From contig NZ_ML660164.1 of NCBI RefSeq assembly GCF_007004725.1, forward strand, positions 247,501-311,500: a stretch of 64,000 nucleotides of DNA, in the 5' to 3' direction. The stretch is from Aliikangiella coralliicola. GTDB taxonomy: Bacteria; Pseudomonadota; Gammaproteobacteria; Enterobacterales; Kangiellaceae. Positions 18,184 to 27,500 of this stretch are shown piece by piece; positions within the stretch are counted from its first letter, which is position 1; each line of letters begins with the position of its first letter. The notes below the pieces were generated by a model. The model saw only the letters and a list, made by a program, of their open reading frames with translations, ran no database searches and was not told where the DNA came from. The translations under genes and the position numbers were made by a program.

Positions 18184-18459
18184 TCATAAAAATGAAGCAA
18201 ACCGATGCTGGGTTCTCCAGCTCGCCAATCCCTGATCGTTAACAAAATAAACGATCAGGTTACTCATTCCACGATCACAAAAACACACTTTTTTTTGGGC
18301 TTCAACTTTTGAACGACAGAGATACCATACGCCCGTTTTATAAGCGATCCCACGGTTTTTTGTGATGTAGACCCAAAGGTCGGCGATTGCTTGATTGTGA
18401 GTAACATAAGCTTTTACATCGGCTTCGCCGATTGAAAAAGTTTGGTAGATTAAAGCCAT
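18184..18459 (-). CDS. Small conserved protein, DUF6150-like
   Basis: 91 residues from ATG 18459, where the conserved block begins (ALIYQTFSIGEADVKAYV, then ADLWVYITKNRGIA, WYLCRSKVEAQKKVCFCDRGMSNLIVYFVNDQGLASW). The pattern matches small proteins I associate with DUF6150; the name is from memory and tentative. It has two Cys in FCDRG and LCRS and no signal peptide. The family's function is not known to me. Its position just beyond the candidate effector module makes a T6SS connection possible but unproven. A longer reading to 18531 adds residues unlike the family. Confidence 0.65.
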   Translation of the reverse strand: MALIYQTFSIGEADVKAYVTHNQAIADLWVYITKNRGIAYKTGVWYLCRSKVEAQKKVCFCDRGMSNLIVYFVNDQGLASWRTQHRFASFL

Positions 18460-18478
18460 AAACTTGCCTAAATGGTAT

Positions 18479-18622
18479 TTTGCAGTTATTTTTAATACGA
18501 GATCGAATAAAACGCAGGTGCAAGTACGCAAAAGCGTGAACGAAAATCTTTAAATGAGATAGACGCTCTGCACCTTGTTCTTTAACCGAGATAAGCATTC
18601 GAAATTTGCAGTTATTTTTAAT
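18479..18622. repeat. 18-bp direct repeat pair upstream of two divergent genes
   Basis: TTTGCAGTTATTTTTAAT occurs at 18479-18496 and again at 18605-18622. A second shared word, CGAAAATCTT, occurs at 18541-18550 and 18625-18634. The region separates the divergent genes at 18459 and 18652, so the repeats probably mark a local duplication of promoter DNA. The words share the AT-rich upstream context but not the exact spacing. Confidence 0.7.
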
Positions 18623-18651
18623 TCCGAAAATCTTAAATCGAGAATAAACTC

Positions 18652-19131
18652 ATGGATACTCAACCTGAACTACGACAAGGCCGTTATCAAGTTTCGTTAA
18701 TTGGTATTAATTCGCGCTATGAACCTCCTTTGCAATTCGGTTTGAGCTATCCAGATCGAAATAATCCGTATGCGGATATTGTTACTAGCTGGGGACGCAA
18801 TTCTCAGTCGCCTCGCCAACAGGAAGAACAGGTTAATGTTCCATTGGCCAAGCGTACTCAAACTTTTCTTAGTTATCAGGTAAGCCCTGAATTGGCTGAA
18901 CAATTGCGCGGCTTTCGCCTGCAGGGTAACACCGGCAGGCAACAGGGGAGTACCAGTCATCGAATTACCATTAGTACCCATCGCACAACTCATTCTGCTT
19001 ATAATCATAAGGCTGCACACATGCCCCGCTTGCAACCCAATATTCGTGAACAACAACGAGAATCTATCGTGACGTCGTTTGGCTCACCCGGCGATCCGGT
19101 GAATCGCAGGATGATGGTCGCCGGTCGATAG
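18652..19131 (+). CDS. Hypothetical protein, intact copy of a gene duplicated at 20677
   Basis: 159 residues, Gln/Arg/Ser/His-rich, without signal peptide or membrane segments. It opens with M-D-T-Q-P-E-L-R-Q-G-R and a beta-rich segment (YQVSLIGINSRYEPPLQFGLSYPD), and the second half is polar and probably disordered. I do not recognise the family. It is real because a diverged copy of its first ~29 codons survives at 20677-20763, with mostly silent changes (codon-level constraint before the copy decayed). It runs convergently to the small gene at 19159 and opposite to the T6SS operon. An effector-partner or immunity role is speculation. Confidence 0.65.
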   Translation: MDTQPELRQGRYQVSLIGINSRYEPPLQFGLSYPDRNNPYADIVTSWGRNSQSPRQQEEQVNVPLAKRTQTFLSYQVSPELAEQLRGFRLQGNTGRQQGSTSHRITISTHRTTHSAYNHKAAHMPRLQPNIREQQRESIVTSFGSPGDPVNRRMMVAGR

Positions 19132-19158
19132 TTCCTTGTTCGGTTTAAGGTTCGCAAT

Positions 19159-19383
19159 TTAGCGACCTGAATAATTGCCATGCCTGTCCCAGTGACCGAT
19201 AGATCTTTCTGTGTAACCGGTACTGTGTTTATTTTCGTGGAAATGTATCCGGTCAACCGAGCCGGAGCGTCGAGTTCTATGTAGAGAGCCAGAACGAGTG
19301 CGGCGCGCGTCACCTGATGGTAATCCTCTGTTCGCCTGCCTGTCTGCGACAGTTTCATACATTCGATTAATGACATCTCCCAT
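19159..19383 (-). CDS. Small basic protein sharing the MGD start with the peptidase-like neighbours
   Basis: 74 residues, very rich in Arg, His, Ser and Gly. ATG 19383 has AGGAG at good spacing. The start M-G-D-V-I-N-R-M resembles the starts of the two larger proteins at 20555 (M-G-D-V-F) and 22030 (M-G-D-I-F). A truncated second copy of its first codons is at 20761-20802, which supports it as a true gene. It has no recognisable fold; the composition suggests a disordered, possibly nucleic-acid- or partner-binding protein. It would be the last gene of the T6SS transcription unit. Confidence 0.65.
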   Translation of the reverse strand: MGDVINRMYETVADRQANRGLPSGDARRTRSGSLHRTRRSGSVDRIHFHENKHSTGYTERSIGHWDRHGNYSGR

Positions 19384-19442
19384 TTGGTTTCTCCTTCTTA
19401 TAAGCGAGTTAGTTTCTCAATTAGGTTAATCTAAAGTTGAAA

Positions 19443-20555
19443 TTATTTCGCTTTGGCACTATTTAAAAGTGCTGACAAAAGCCCCCCGGACTTCCTATTT
19501 GATGCTGGTATATTCGGCTTAGGCGGTGCGGCAATCATACTCTTGGCCTTACGTTGGTTTTCTTCCTTAATCATTCTTTGTACGGGGTGAGTACCTTTCG
19601 AGTGGCGACTTTGTGCAGCAGCGAGTTTTGCCCGGAAATGGTCAGCCGTATGTGTGCCGAGCTTTTGGACCGCTGCTACTTTGTTCACTTCTGCCTGACT
19701 TGCCAAATTAACTTTACTCAACCCGCCTTTTTCGTATCTAACCTTTACTTTATCGACTTTGGTTCCTGGACCGGTTCCCCCTTTTACTAGCGCAACATTT
19801 AAACGAAATACACTTTTGTCGGTCTGATCTTTTGCATAACCTGGAGATTGGCTGGTTGCACCAAGATAGCCTTCAACCCGGTTGTGATGGTTGAGTCTCT
19901 TTAATTCTTTTTCCAGTCCACCGGCGAAGGTCTTTCCCCAGTCCCCTCCGTGATGTTGGGCTGCTGTTCCTTTTTGAAAGTGGTCAATAATATCTTTCTC
20001 ATCTGTTTTAACGTAATGGGCTGCGGCGCTGTGACATGAATTGGCTCTTACTTGATTGGCATCTGGAAGTTTCATTTTGTCAAGTAATGAAGCAACCTGC
20101 TGAACCGTTTGACTTCGAGTCACCGCTTTTTTGTCGGGATTATCGGAAGTAATCGTCATCCTGCCTGGCGCTCCGTGGCCCTGTACAATGACGTCGGAAT
20201 ATTCATCAATTCCTTGCAGGTCGAATTTCGGCGAAGCGCTAGGTGCAGCCATTTGTCGAGCATTAAGAATGTGTTGTCTTTGTAATTTATAATAGTTGTG
20301 AGTGCCACCTGACTTATACTTATCCAGATTTTTCTGGTTGTCTTGAAGAAAGGTTGTGGTCTCTTTGTAAAATGCCTCTCTTTGTTGTTGATCTTTAAAT
20401 ACCGGTACTATACTACCAGTTTTTTGATAGTGTGCTTCGATATTACTACCAACAACATTCCTTAAAAAATTGTTCGCATGTGCATGCGGGGAAACCATAT
20501 AGTTGGTTGCTTTTCTTTTATTCTCTTGATCACTTTTATTGAAAACATCGCCCAT
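19443..20555 (-). CDS. Putative T6SS effector, clan CD cysteine peptidase-like, copy 1
   Basis: 370 residues from ATG 20555 (GGAG RBS; a reading to 20684 adds 43 unrelated residues). It has no signal peptide. The central block D-V-I-V-Q-G-H-G (H127) followed 47 residues later by Q-V-R-A-N-S-C-H-S (C174) matches the clan CD layout: hydrophobic strand then H-G, hydrophobic strand then Cys. Caspases, gingipains and the C80 RtxA processing domain share it. The C-terminal ~110 residues are Lys/Ala-rich and probably disordered. It is paralogous to the gene at 20882 along its length. Position beyond tssA and the GNAT gene makes a T6SS cargo role plausible. Other options are a self-processing domain or a non-peptidase of similar fold. 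Confidence 0.7.
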   Translation of the reverse strand: MGDVFNKSDQENKRKATNYMVSPHAHANNFLRNVVGSNIEAHYQKTGSIVPVFKDQQQREAFYKETTTFLQDNQKNLDKYKSGGTHNYYKLQRQHILNARQMAAPSASPKFDLQGIDEYSDVIVQGHGAPGRMTITSDNPDKKAVTRSQTVQQVASLLDKMKLPDANQVRANSCHSAAAHYVKTDEKDIIDHFQKGTAAQHHGGDWGKTFAGGLEKELKRLNHHNRVEGYLGATSQSPGYAKDQTDKSVFRLNVALVKGGTGPGTKVDKVKVRYEKGGLSKVNLASQAEVNKVAAVQKLGTHTADHFRAKLAAAQSRHSKGTHPVQRMIKEENQRKAKSMIAAPPKPNIPASNRKSGGLLSALLNSAKAK

Positions 20556-20676
20556 AATATTTCTCCTATGTTTAACTCTGAAGTATATGATCTGGTACGT
20601 TTTCGTCAGTTTGCCAGAAGATTTCGATCTCGCTATCGAAAGGAATTGGCCTCGACGAATTTTGATTTGTCGAAAC

Positions 20677-20763
20677 ATGGACACTCAACCCGGACTGCGA
20701 CAAGGGCGTTGTCAAGTTTCGTTAATAGGCATTAATTCGTACTATGAACCTCCGTTACAATTA
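20677..20763 (+). pseudogene. 5' remnant of a second copy of the 18652 gene
   Basis: Twenty-nine codons starting M-D-T-Q-P-G-L-R-Q-G-R-C-Q-V-S-L align with the start of the gene at 18652, about 85 percent identical at the DNA level by eye and with most changes at third positions. Similarity then stops abruptly and the next bases belong to a minus-strand gene remnant (20761-20802). This is the left breakpoint of a deletion in a duplicated unit. Confidence 0.85.
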
Positions 20764-20802
20764 TTCCACATTTGCAACCATTCGTTTAATAACATCACCC
20801 AC
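20761..20802 (-). pseudogene. 5' remnant of a second copy of the 19383 gene
   Basis: Reading from GTG 20802 gives V-G-D-V-I-K-R-M-V-A-N-V-E then a stop, against M-G-D-V-I-N-R-M-Y-E-T-V-A of the intact gene at 19383. A GGAGAG ribosome-binding site is still in place upstream. The frame closes almost at once because the rest of the gene is gone. It abuts the remnant at 20677-20763. Confidence 0.75.
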
Positions 20803-20881
20803 TGTATCTCTCCTGATTCTATTAGAGGGTTGAGTTCAGATGTTTTTCAAATTAGCCGTTGGAAATTTGTGGTTCCTTATA

Positions 20882-22030
20882 CTATTTTCCTTTTAGCATT
20901 GGATGATTAGCCAACTGGGTCGTTAGTTTGCCTTTCGCCGCTGCTTGTTTAAATACCTGTTTACCGATCGCTCTTTGTTTTGAGTTGTCATTGGCAGGGA
21001 GCGGGGCTGGCTTAGACATTGTTTGGACTGCATGTGTTCCTTTGGCGTGCCGCCCATGGGCGGCTAATAATTTTGCCCTGAATCGGTCCGCGTTCGCCAG
21101 ACCTTGAGATTGAATATTAGCAACAGTGGATACCGTCGCTTTAGTAGCTGGATTTATTTTACTCATGCCGCTTTTCTCGAATCTCACTTTGACTTTATCG
21201 ACGCCGGTGTCAAAACCAGTACCGGCTTTGATGATACCAACATTCAAGCGCTTGACCTGTTTTCCGGATTGATCTGTTGCTAAACCGGGAGCTTGACTTG
21301 TAGCACCCAAATAACCTCTTACGCTATTGTGATGATTTAACTTAACCAACTCTTCCTCCAGCCCTCCTGCGAAAGTCTTATGCCAGTCACCGCCATGGTG
21401 CTCGTCGGCCACGTTTTGCTGAAAGTGTTTAACAATGTCTGGTTCGTCTGTTTGAACATAATGTGCTGCCGCACTATGACAAGAATTAGTTCTAACCTGA
21501 TTAGCATCTGGCAACTTCATCGAATGCAGCAAAGCGGCAACCTGCTTGTGAGTTTGCTTTCTTGTGACAGCTTTTTCGTCCGGGTTATCGGAAGTTATTC
21601 TTTTTTTGCCAGGTGAACCATGACCTTGAACAATAACGTCTGACTCTTCATCGATTCCCTGTAGATTAAATTTTGCAGAACCCGAATGTGAAGACGCAAT
21701 CATCTGACTAATTACAGTTCCTCTCTCTGGCGTATAAAATGCTTTGGTTGAATCCCATTCAGGACCACTATATTTTGAGTGTTGGAGGGCTTTAACATAT
21801 TTTTGATTAGTTGCTAATTCATCTGTAGCTCGTTGGTGAAAAGCTGCTCGTTGTTGTTCATCTTTAAATACCGGAACGATTGAACCTGTTTTCTGTACTC
21901 TTGCTTCAAGATTACTACCAATGGTGTTGTTAAAAAAGTTTTGGGTATGCGGATGCGGAGACACCATATAATGTGTCTTGACTCTTTTTTGCTCTGGTTC
22001 ATCATGGTCTATGCCAAAAATGTCACCCAT
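20882..22030 (-). CDS. Putative T6SS effector, clan CD cysteine peptidase-like, copy 2
   Basis: 382 residues from ATG 22030, with GGAG 7-8 nt upstream. It is a paralogue of the protein at 20555: both share the N-terminal block YMVSPHxHxxNF, then GSNxEA, QKTGSIVPVFKDxQQR. The dyad motif is conserved as V-Q-G-H-G (H137) and T-N-S-C-H-S (C184), with the same 47-residue spacing. LPDANQVR and GGDWxKTFAGGLE are also nearly identical. There is no signal peptide, as expected for T6SS cargo. The C-terminal region is basic and diverges most. It starts 36 nt after the GNAT gene on the same strand, so it is probably co-transcribed with the T6SS. Peptidase activity is inferred only from the motif. Confidence 0.72.
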   Translation of the reverse strand: MGDIFGIDHDEPEQKRVKTHYMVSPHPHTQNFFNNTIGSNLEARVQKTGSIVPVFKDEQQRAAFHQRATDELATNQKYVKALQHSKYSGPEWDSTKAFYTPERGTVISQMIASSHSGSAKFNLQGIDEESDVIVQGHGSPGKKRITSDNPDEKAVTRKQTHKQVAALLHSMKLPDANQVRTNSCHSAAAHYVQTDEPDIVKHFQQNVADEHHGGDWHKTFAGGLEEELVKLNHHNSVRGYLGATSQAPGLATDQSGKQVKRLNVGIIKAGTGFDTGVDKVKVRFEKSGMSKINPATKATVSTVANIQSQGLANADRFRAKLLAAHGRHAKGTHAVQTMSKPAPLPANDNSKQRAIGKQVFKQAAAKGKLTTQLANHPMLKGK

Positions 22031-22066
22031 TTTCGTTCTCCGTTATTTTAGTTGTTTACCCGGCTA

Positions 22067-23260
22067 TTAATTGTCCAGAAGACTTTCCAGTTCGTTGACA
22101 AGACCTACTGAAGCCGGAAGTCTTTCAATATATCGACAGTAATAATTTAACCCGAGATCATTGGGATGTTTTACGTTTTCAAAACGACATTTACCGAGCG
22201 CTCTTTGCGAGCGAAAATTATCACAAAAGGTAGAAGTATAAATTCGCTTAATGCCGAGTTTTTTTGCTTGTTTAAATAACAATTCGGTAGCTTGTTGACC
22301 AAACCCTAAACCTTGAAAATCAGTGCCAATCCAGAAATAAAAATAAGCCAGACTTTGCTTTATTCGCATGCTTACCACGCCCACAAATCCCCAAACTTGG
22401 TGAACAACCGCGTAAGTTGCTTTACCAACTTCTTTAACTTGTTGAGTAATCCAGTCTGCAACTTGTTTAACGTCTTTATAAATCGGGAGTTGGGTTAACT
22501 TGGCTATTTCCGGGTCTCGATATTGCTCAAAAAATGCAGAAGCATAAAAAGAAATAATGGGGGTAATGGTTAGTAATTGATTTTGAGCGATTGGTTCGTG
22601 ATACCACGGAACTTGATTTTGTAGCTGGATGATTGAAGCAAGCTCAGTTTTCAACTCTTGACTCGGATGGTGATTTTTATCGAGCAAAAGCGCGATGTCG
22701 ACTGCCTTTAACGCCGAGTCAAAGTCACCGGTGGCGATTTCGCAAATTGCCAGATTGTGGTACACAGAAAGTTTATGACTGTTTATTTCAAGCACTGAAT
22801 AGAGTGCGTCTTTTGCCAATCCCCAATGACCGAGATTAATAGCAACGCCGGCTATTTTAAAAATAACTTCTAAATCGAGTTGTGAGACATCACAGTTTAA
22901 CCACACTTGTTGTAGCGTATCTTGCCATTGAATTTTTTGAATCGAGCCTAATGAGTCTGAACCATCTAACAACTCATCAATATTTCGAATGATTGATGTG
23001 GGAAGGTAGTTACCGATAACGGCTTCGAGCCTGATTGATTCAAGATCGGGTGTGGGAGAACGTGGAGACTTGGCGAGAAGTTTTGTGATTGAATCTATTT
23101 CCGGTTTAAAATGTTTAACGCGCCCGCTCTTTATACAATTTCGATCAAGTAACCAACTACCTGATTGGCTGGGAGTAATTATACTCTTATCGAGTAAGCG
23201 GATATCAATTAGCTCACTGGATTCCAGGCTATTACTTTCGCTGTGGCCAGGGTTTCTCAT
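22067..23260 (-). CDS. TPR protein with C-terminal GNAT acetyltransferase domain
   Basis: 397 residues. The middle (~125-210) has helical TPR-like pairs (VIFKIAGVAINLGHWGLAKDALYSVL, LAICEIATGDFDSALKAVDIALLLDKN). The C-terminal ~150 residues are a GNAT fold: WGFVGVVSMRI (strands 2-3), FYFWIGTDFQGLGFGQQATELLFKQA with the Q/R-x-x-G-x-G/A-like acetyl-CoA loop, then RIYTSTFCDNFRSQRALGKCRFENV as the terminal strand. It probably transfers an acetyl group to a protein or small molecule. Between tssA and the two peptidase-like genes, it may modify cargo or a T6SS component, or be cargo itself. The N-terminal ~110 residues match nothing I know. Confidence 0.8.
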   Translation of the reverse strand: MRNPGHSESNSLESSELIDIRLLDKSIITPSQSGSWLLDRNCIKSGRVKHFKPEIDSITKLLAKSPRSPTPDLESIRLEAVIGNYLPTSIIRNIDELLDGSDSLGSIQKIQWQDTLQQVWLNCDVSQLDLEVIFKIAGVAINLGHWGLAKDALYSVLEINSHKLSVYHNLAICEIATGDFDSALKAVDIALLLDKNHHPSQELKTELASIIQLQNQVPWYHEPIAQNQLLTITPIISFYASAFFEQYRDPEIAKLTQLPIYKDVKQVADWITQQVKEVGKATYAVVHQVWGFVGVVSMRIKQSLAYFYFWIGTDFQGLGFGQQATELLFKQAKKLGIKRIYTSTFCDNFRSQRALGKCRFENVKHPNDLGLNYYCRYIERLPASVGLVNELESLLDN

Positions 23261-23341
23261 TAATTAATCCTTTTTAATCAATTTTTCGCTGAATTTTCTA
23301 AGATTTTTTAATCTCACTAGTAGCGTATTAATTCATGCTTT

Positions 23342-24505
23342 TTACTTCTGTATTTCGAGTCCAAGAATTTCGAAAATATTAAGCTGTCCCTGAAAATCAA
23401 CAAACAGCTCTTGATAGAGTTCTGCGGTACTTAAATTGCCCCACTGAATCGCCCGCCTGACAAGATAAGGAACCGGGCTATGTGGTTCGATATGAACCAG
23501 AAACTCAGCTGCCTCTGCTAGTTGCTGATAAGCTTGGCTGCGACTTTGTATTGGGCCGCCGCTACCACCTCCGTTGTGGCCGTTGCCACCATTATTGTTA
23601 GCGCCGTCTTCATCACTTTCTGCATTGAAGGAATCACCATTTGAATCTCCCACAGGCGCTAAATACTGGTCGCTCAGCTGTTGCAGGTTGGCTCCGCGCT
23701 GTTCCAGAATACTGGCGATAATGCCATAAATTTCTTTCATCAAATTGCAAAAATCATGAAATCCTGGAGACTCTCCATCACAGAGTTTTTCCAATAAAAC
23801 TTCGAATTCTTCGCAGATGATGATGGCATTTTCAAGAGATTGATAAAGCTGCTCATAAAAGTTGGTGGAAGTTAAAGAAATCGATTGTAAGACTAAATCT
23901 GTCGTCGTTTCTTCCTCTGTTTTTTTGCGGCGATTGCCATTATTGTTTGGGTCTTGTATCTGTTCCCGTTGCGCCGCTAACTCCCAATCTGCCCAGGAAT
24001 ATTGTTCGTCTAATTTAGGATTGTCAGTTATTGGTGCGAGTCTCAGCGCTGGTAGTAGTTTACGGTTGGCCCAACTGATCGAGTTGGTACGGTACTCCAG
24101 GTCATCATCGATAATTTGTGGATGGAGCTCTTTCCAATGATTATCACAGAGCTCAATAAGTAAGGCGAGGCAGGGGGCTACGCCGTGCAGACCGTTTTGA
24201 TGAATTTGAGATTCAAGTAGCCAGAAACCAATTTGCAGGTCTTTGGTCTTATTGCTCAAGGCATCAATGGCGGTCTCTTTAACGATATCCCATTCGGATT
24301 TTTTCAGATCGTGTGTCCATACGCCTCGTGGCAGTGAGGGATCATCTGCTTTGCGCGCGTCATTAATTTTTTGATATACGCCATTGCTTCTCAAATCTTG
24401 ACCGCAGGGACTCGACTCAGAAATGGGTGATACCAAATCCTGTATTGGAATACCGACCAGTTGTTCAAACTGGTTATTTATCTGATTTCTAAATTGCTCA
24501 TTCAT
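23342..24505 (-). CDS. tssA: T6SS baseplate/sheath-cap protein TssA
   Basis: 387 residues. TssA primes baseplate and tail assembly and coordinates sheath and tube polymerisation. The N-terminal ImpA domain is clear: PISESSPCGQDLRSNGVYQKINDARKADDPSLP at ~22-55, then the VKETAIDALSNKTKDLQIGFWLLESQ block. A glutamine- and Gly/Asn-rich linker (~295-325, NNNGGNGHNGGGSGG) precedes a short helical C-terminal domain (SRSQAYQQLAEAAEFLVHIEPHSPVPYLVRRAIQW..), the short TssA form. It lies 70 bp downstream of tssM in the same operon. Confidence 0.92.
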   Translation of the reverse strand: MNEQFRNQINNQFEQLVGIPIQDLVSPISESSPCGQDLRSNGVYQKINDARKADDPSLPRGVWTHDLKKSEWDIVKETAIDALSNKTKDLQIGFWLLESQIHQNGLHGVAPCLALLIELCDNHWKELHPQIIDDDLEYRTNSISWANRKLLPALRLAPITDNPKLDEQYSWADWELAAQREQIQDPNNNGNRRKKTEEETTTDLVLQSISLTSTNFYEQLYQSLENAIIICEEFEVLLEKLCDGESPGFHDFCNLMKEIYGIIASILEQRGANLQQLSDQYLAPVGDSNGDSFNAESDEDGANNNGGNGHNGGGSGGPIQSRSQAYQQLAEAAEFLVHIEPHSPVPYLVRRAIQWGNLSTAELYQELFVDFQGQLNIFEILGLEIQK

Positions 24506-24575
24506 AAAATGGCTCTCTTAAAAAGTCGTTTGCTTTAACGCATACTTTCAATACTCATTTATTTCATTAACCCAA

Positions 24576-27500
24576 TCATAATACCGGTGCCACCGTCGGA
24601 AATTCTGACGGTAGAACTAATGGAACCAGTGTTTTAGTCTCTGCATCAAATACCGAAAGGTTAAATCTCACAAAGGCAGAAGCAGTTTCTTTTGCAGGCG
24701 CTTTGCGACCCTCCAATGAAATATCAAACTCGAGTAAATCGCTCGCGGTTAAACCAGAATGATCACCGTTGGCGGAACGATTTTTTTCTATCATATGGAT
24801 TAAGGACCAATATTCTTTACTTTTAAACTTAAGTTGTGATTTTTTGCCCGGTGGTGCATAAGGTGAACCATTGGCCCAATTTATCTCCACGCTAAATTGC
24901 TCTCCAGGTGACCAGTCAACAGTTTCTTCTGCGCCTGGGAAAATAACACTCTGAGTGCCCGAGCGTAATGTCCAACCTTTGATATGTTTCGCGAACTGAT
25001 TTTGCCGTGACATCGGATTAAACTTGGTCGCTATTTTAATTTGTGGCTCTTGCCCGGTTTCCAGTGAGGCCATCAACGGATTGAAGAACCCGGCTGCTTT
25101 TTCAAGCTCCCTGGCGAAAGCAAGTGCACGTTCATACCTGGCTTCTTTCACTGCGACTAACTTCAATCGGCTTGTTAGTCCGTCTCCAACCTCGTTGTAA
25201 AGATCAAAGAACTTTTTCAGACGCGCAGGTGTCGCCGGGGTTGCGTTGTCTAGCTGTGTGAATGGGTATTGGTTAGCTAAAAGTTTGTTAAACTGGTTAG
25301 CCAGGTTTCGATATTGCTTTTTAATAATATCTTTTCTAAAGCCCTGGCAATGTTTAAACACTCGTTGTGAAATTTCGTTCAGCGCGCTAGCAAAGACATC
25401 CGATGCAGTAATAAATTCTGCAGATTTCATTTTCTCAAAACAATTACTTTGATTAAGTCCGGTTAGCTGACCGTTAAAGTAGTCTTCCAGTCGAGAAGCA
25501 TTGTTGGTTGGATCTTTATTTTGTTTTCGATTAATTTGTTCCAGAGTCATGCGCCAGCGGTTGAGTGAGGATATTTTCAAATTGCCGCTACCTTGATCAG
25601 TGTTTAATAAATAAAGCACCAGGGGCTCTGCATAGTTACTCGCTAAATGGTGAACGCGAGCATATTGAGATTCCAGATAATCAGGAATTTCAGAGTCGGT
25701 CTGAATGCCAAATAATGCCTGAGTGAAATTGTGGCGGCCCCAGGTAGGTTTAGCATAGGGCATATACACTCTACTACTAGTGGATAAACGGTTAACTTTT
25801 TCAAGCATTTCAACGGCGTAAGCGCGGGACTCCTGTTGTAGCCACTGGTTGGTTTGAGCGAAGCCTAGCTGTTCAAGAATTCCGTTGAGTTCTAGCAAGG
25901 TATCAATAGATTGTCGGAAATATTCTACTTGCGCAGCAAGCTTTGCTTCTTTTTCCTCTAATGGACGAATATATTGACTGACCCATGCTTTGGGTCTGGT
26001 TTGGCGCGCACCGGAGATAAAATTAAAAATTGTTTGCTGTAGTTGTTTTAATGCGACAGCCTGACTTAAATAAAGGGCTGGGTCACTATATTCTTTTGCC
26101 GGGAGCGGTAAACTTGTAAAATTGTTGACTGCAAAATTTTCGTATTCTTTAAAAGCTTTAATCGCTTGTTGTAACTCAGAAACAGACCAGAAATAGTCCA
26201 ATTTATCCTTACCGACATCACCGGCGGCAATAACGTTAATAAATGAAAGTTGTGACAAGTTTTCCAAACTGTTAAAGAGCTTTTTACCTTGCGAAGTGAC
26301 GTTGAAAAATGGCTTTTCGATCTTGTGGACCAAACCTTTAGCGGCTCCTTCCATCGAACCTTCTTCTACTGCCTCGGCAATTGCATTAGCTTCAGTCAAC
26401 TGTTGTTCAGTTCGGAGTGTGAATGCAGTAAACCCGAGCGCATCATTGTGAGACAGTAAAGCTTGCTCAATTTTTTCCTGGCAATCCGAGGCAAAATTGT
26501 TAACTTCAAAACGGAGTTGCCTGCCAAGTTTTGATTCGCTAAATGTTTCTTTTAATTGCTTCTGAAGTTTCTTGCAAGGTGGAAGGTTACTTAGCCAATC
26601 CTGTTTAAGATTACTAAACCAGTCAGAAAAATCCGAATAGGGTGAGACCAGGTCTTTTTTACGGTCATACCAGCGGGTGGCTACTGGTAAGTTTTGAATT
26701 TTTCTCAGTTGGTCAAAAAATTCATTAACAGAGCGTTGTTGGCGTACCAGGTGTTGGGTAACCTTCTGTAAAATTTTGGGCAGTGGTTGAGAAATAAAAT
26801 TATCTTGCTGCACGTTTGCCAGCTGTGTTTCTCCAACATATTTCGCCAGCGCATCACGATAAAGTTCGCTATTTCGGGTAAATGAGGGCGGAGGAGATAT
26901 ACCCATCAAATATTCACTTAACAGGACAAAATCTTGTAATTGTTTTTCTTTTTGTTCAATGGTAGTTGCCTCGGTTGTGACTAAGGCGGTAAAAATTTGT
27001 CGGTGTTTTCCAAAATCAACATATCGCTGCAACCAGTCACTGAGGCTTGAAGAATAGCCATCGCTAATAAATCCGATGTTTTCAAGATCCTGAGCGAGGG
27101 AATGCCTTATCGCGGAAAGGCGGTGGTCTAGGGTTGGAATGAGTAAATTACCAAATATATCCTTTTTAAAATAGTTTCTTAATTCCAGATTATACGAGTT
27201 GTACCAAGATGAAGGGATAGTTGCCTTATCTAGCTTGTGGGCATTCATGCTGGAGATCTGATCAATCAGGCTATTAAATTCAATTTCTGTCAGTTCGTGA
27301 ACGCCTGTGCCATTATTTGCCTGGGATGACTTTTTGATTACATTCACTGCGGTTAGTGCGTTGGAAATATTAGAGACTTGCTCATTTAGCATTTGACTCT
27401 CTACTCCCATGCGAATCACGAGCGCGGCAATTAGCACAATACTCAAGTATTGAAGTCGACGAAGAACCGTTTTACTGGCCAGCCATCTTTGGCGTACCGG

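Noticed and set aside
18338-18598. 86-codon minus-strand ORF overlapping the DUF6150-like gene
   Set aside because: Different frame, no family resemblance, while the 18459 reading gives a conserved protein.
18697-19056. 119-codon minus-strand ORF
   Set aside because: Opposite to gene A, whose coding nature is supported by the silent changes in its truncated copy.
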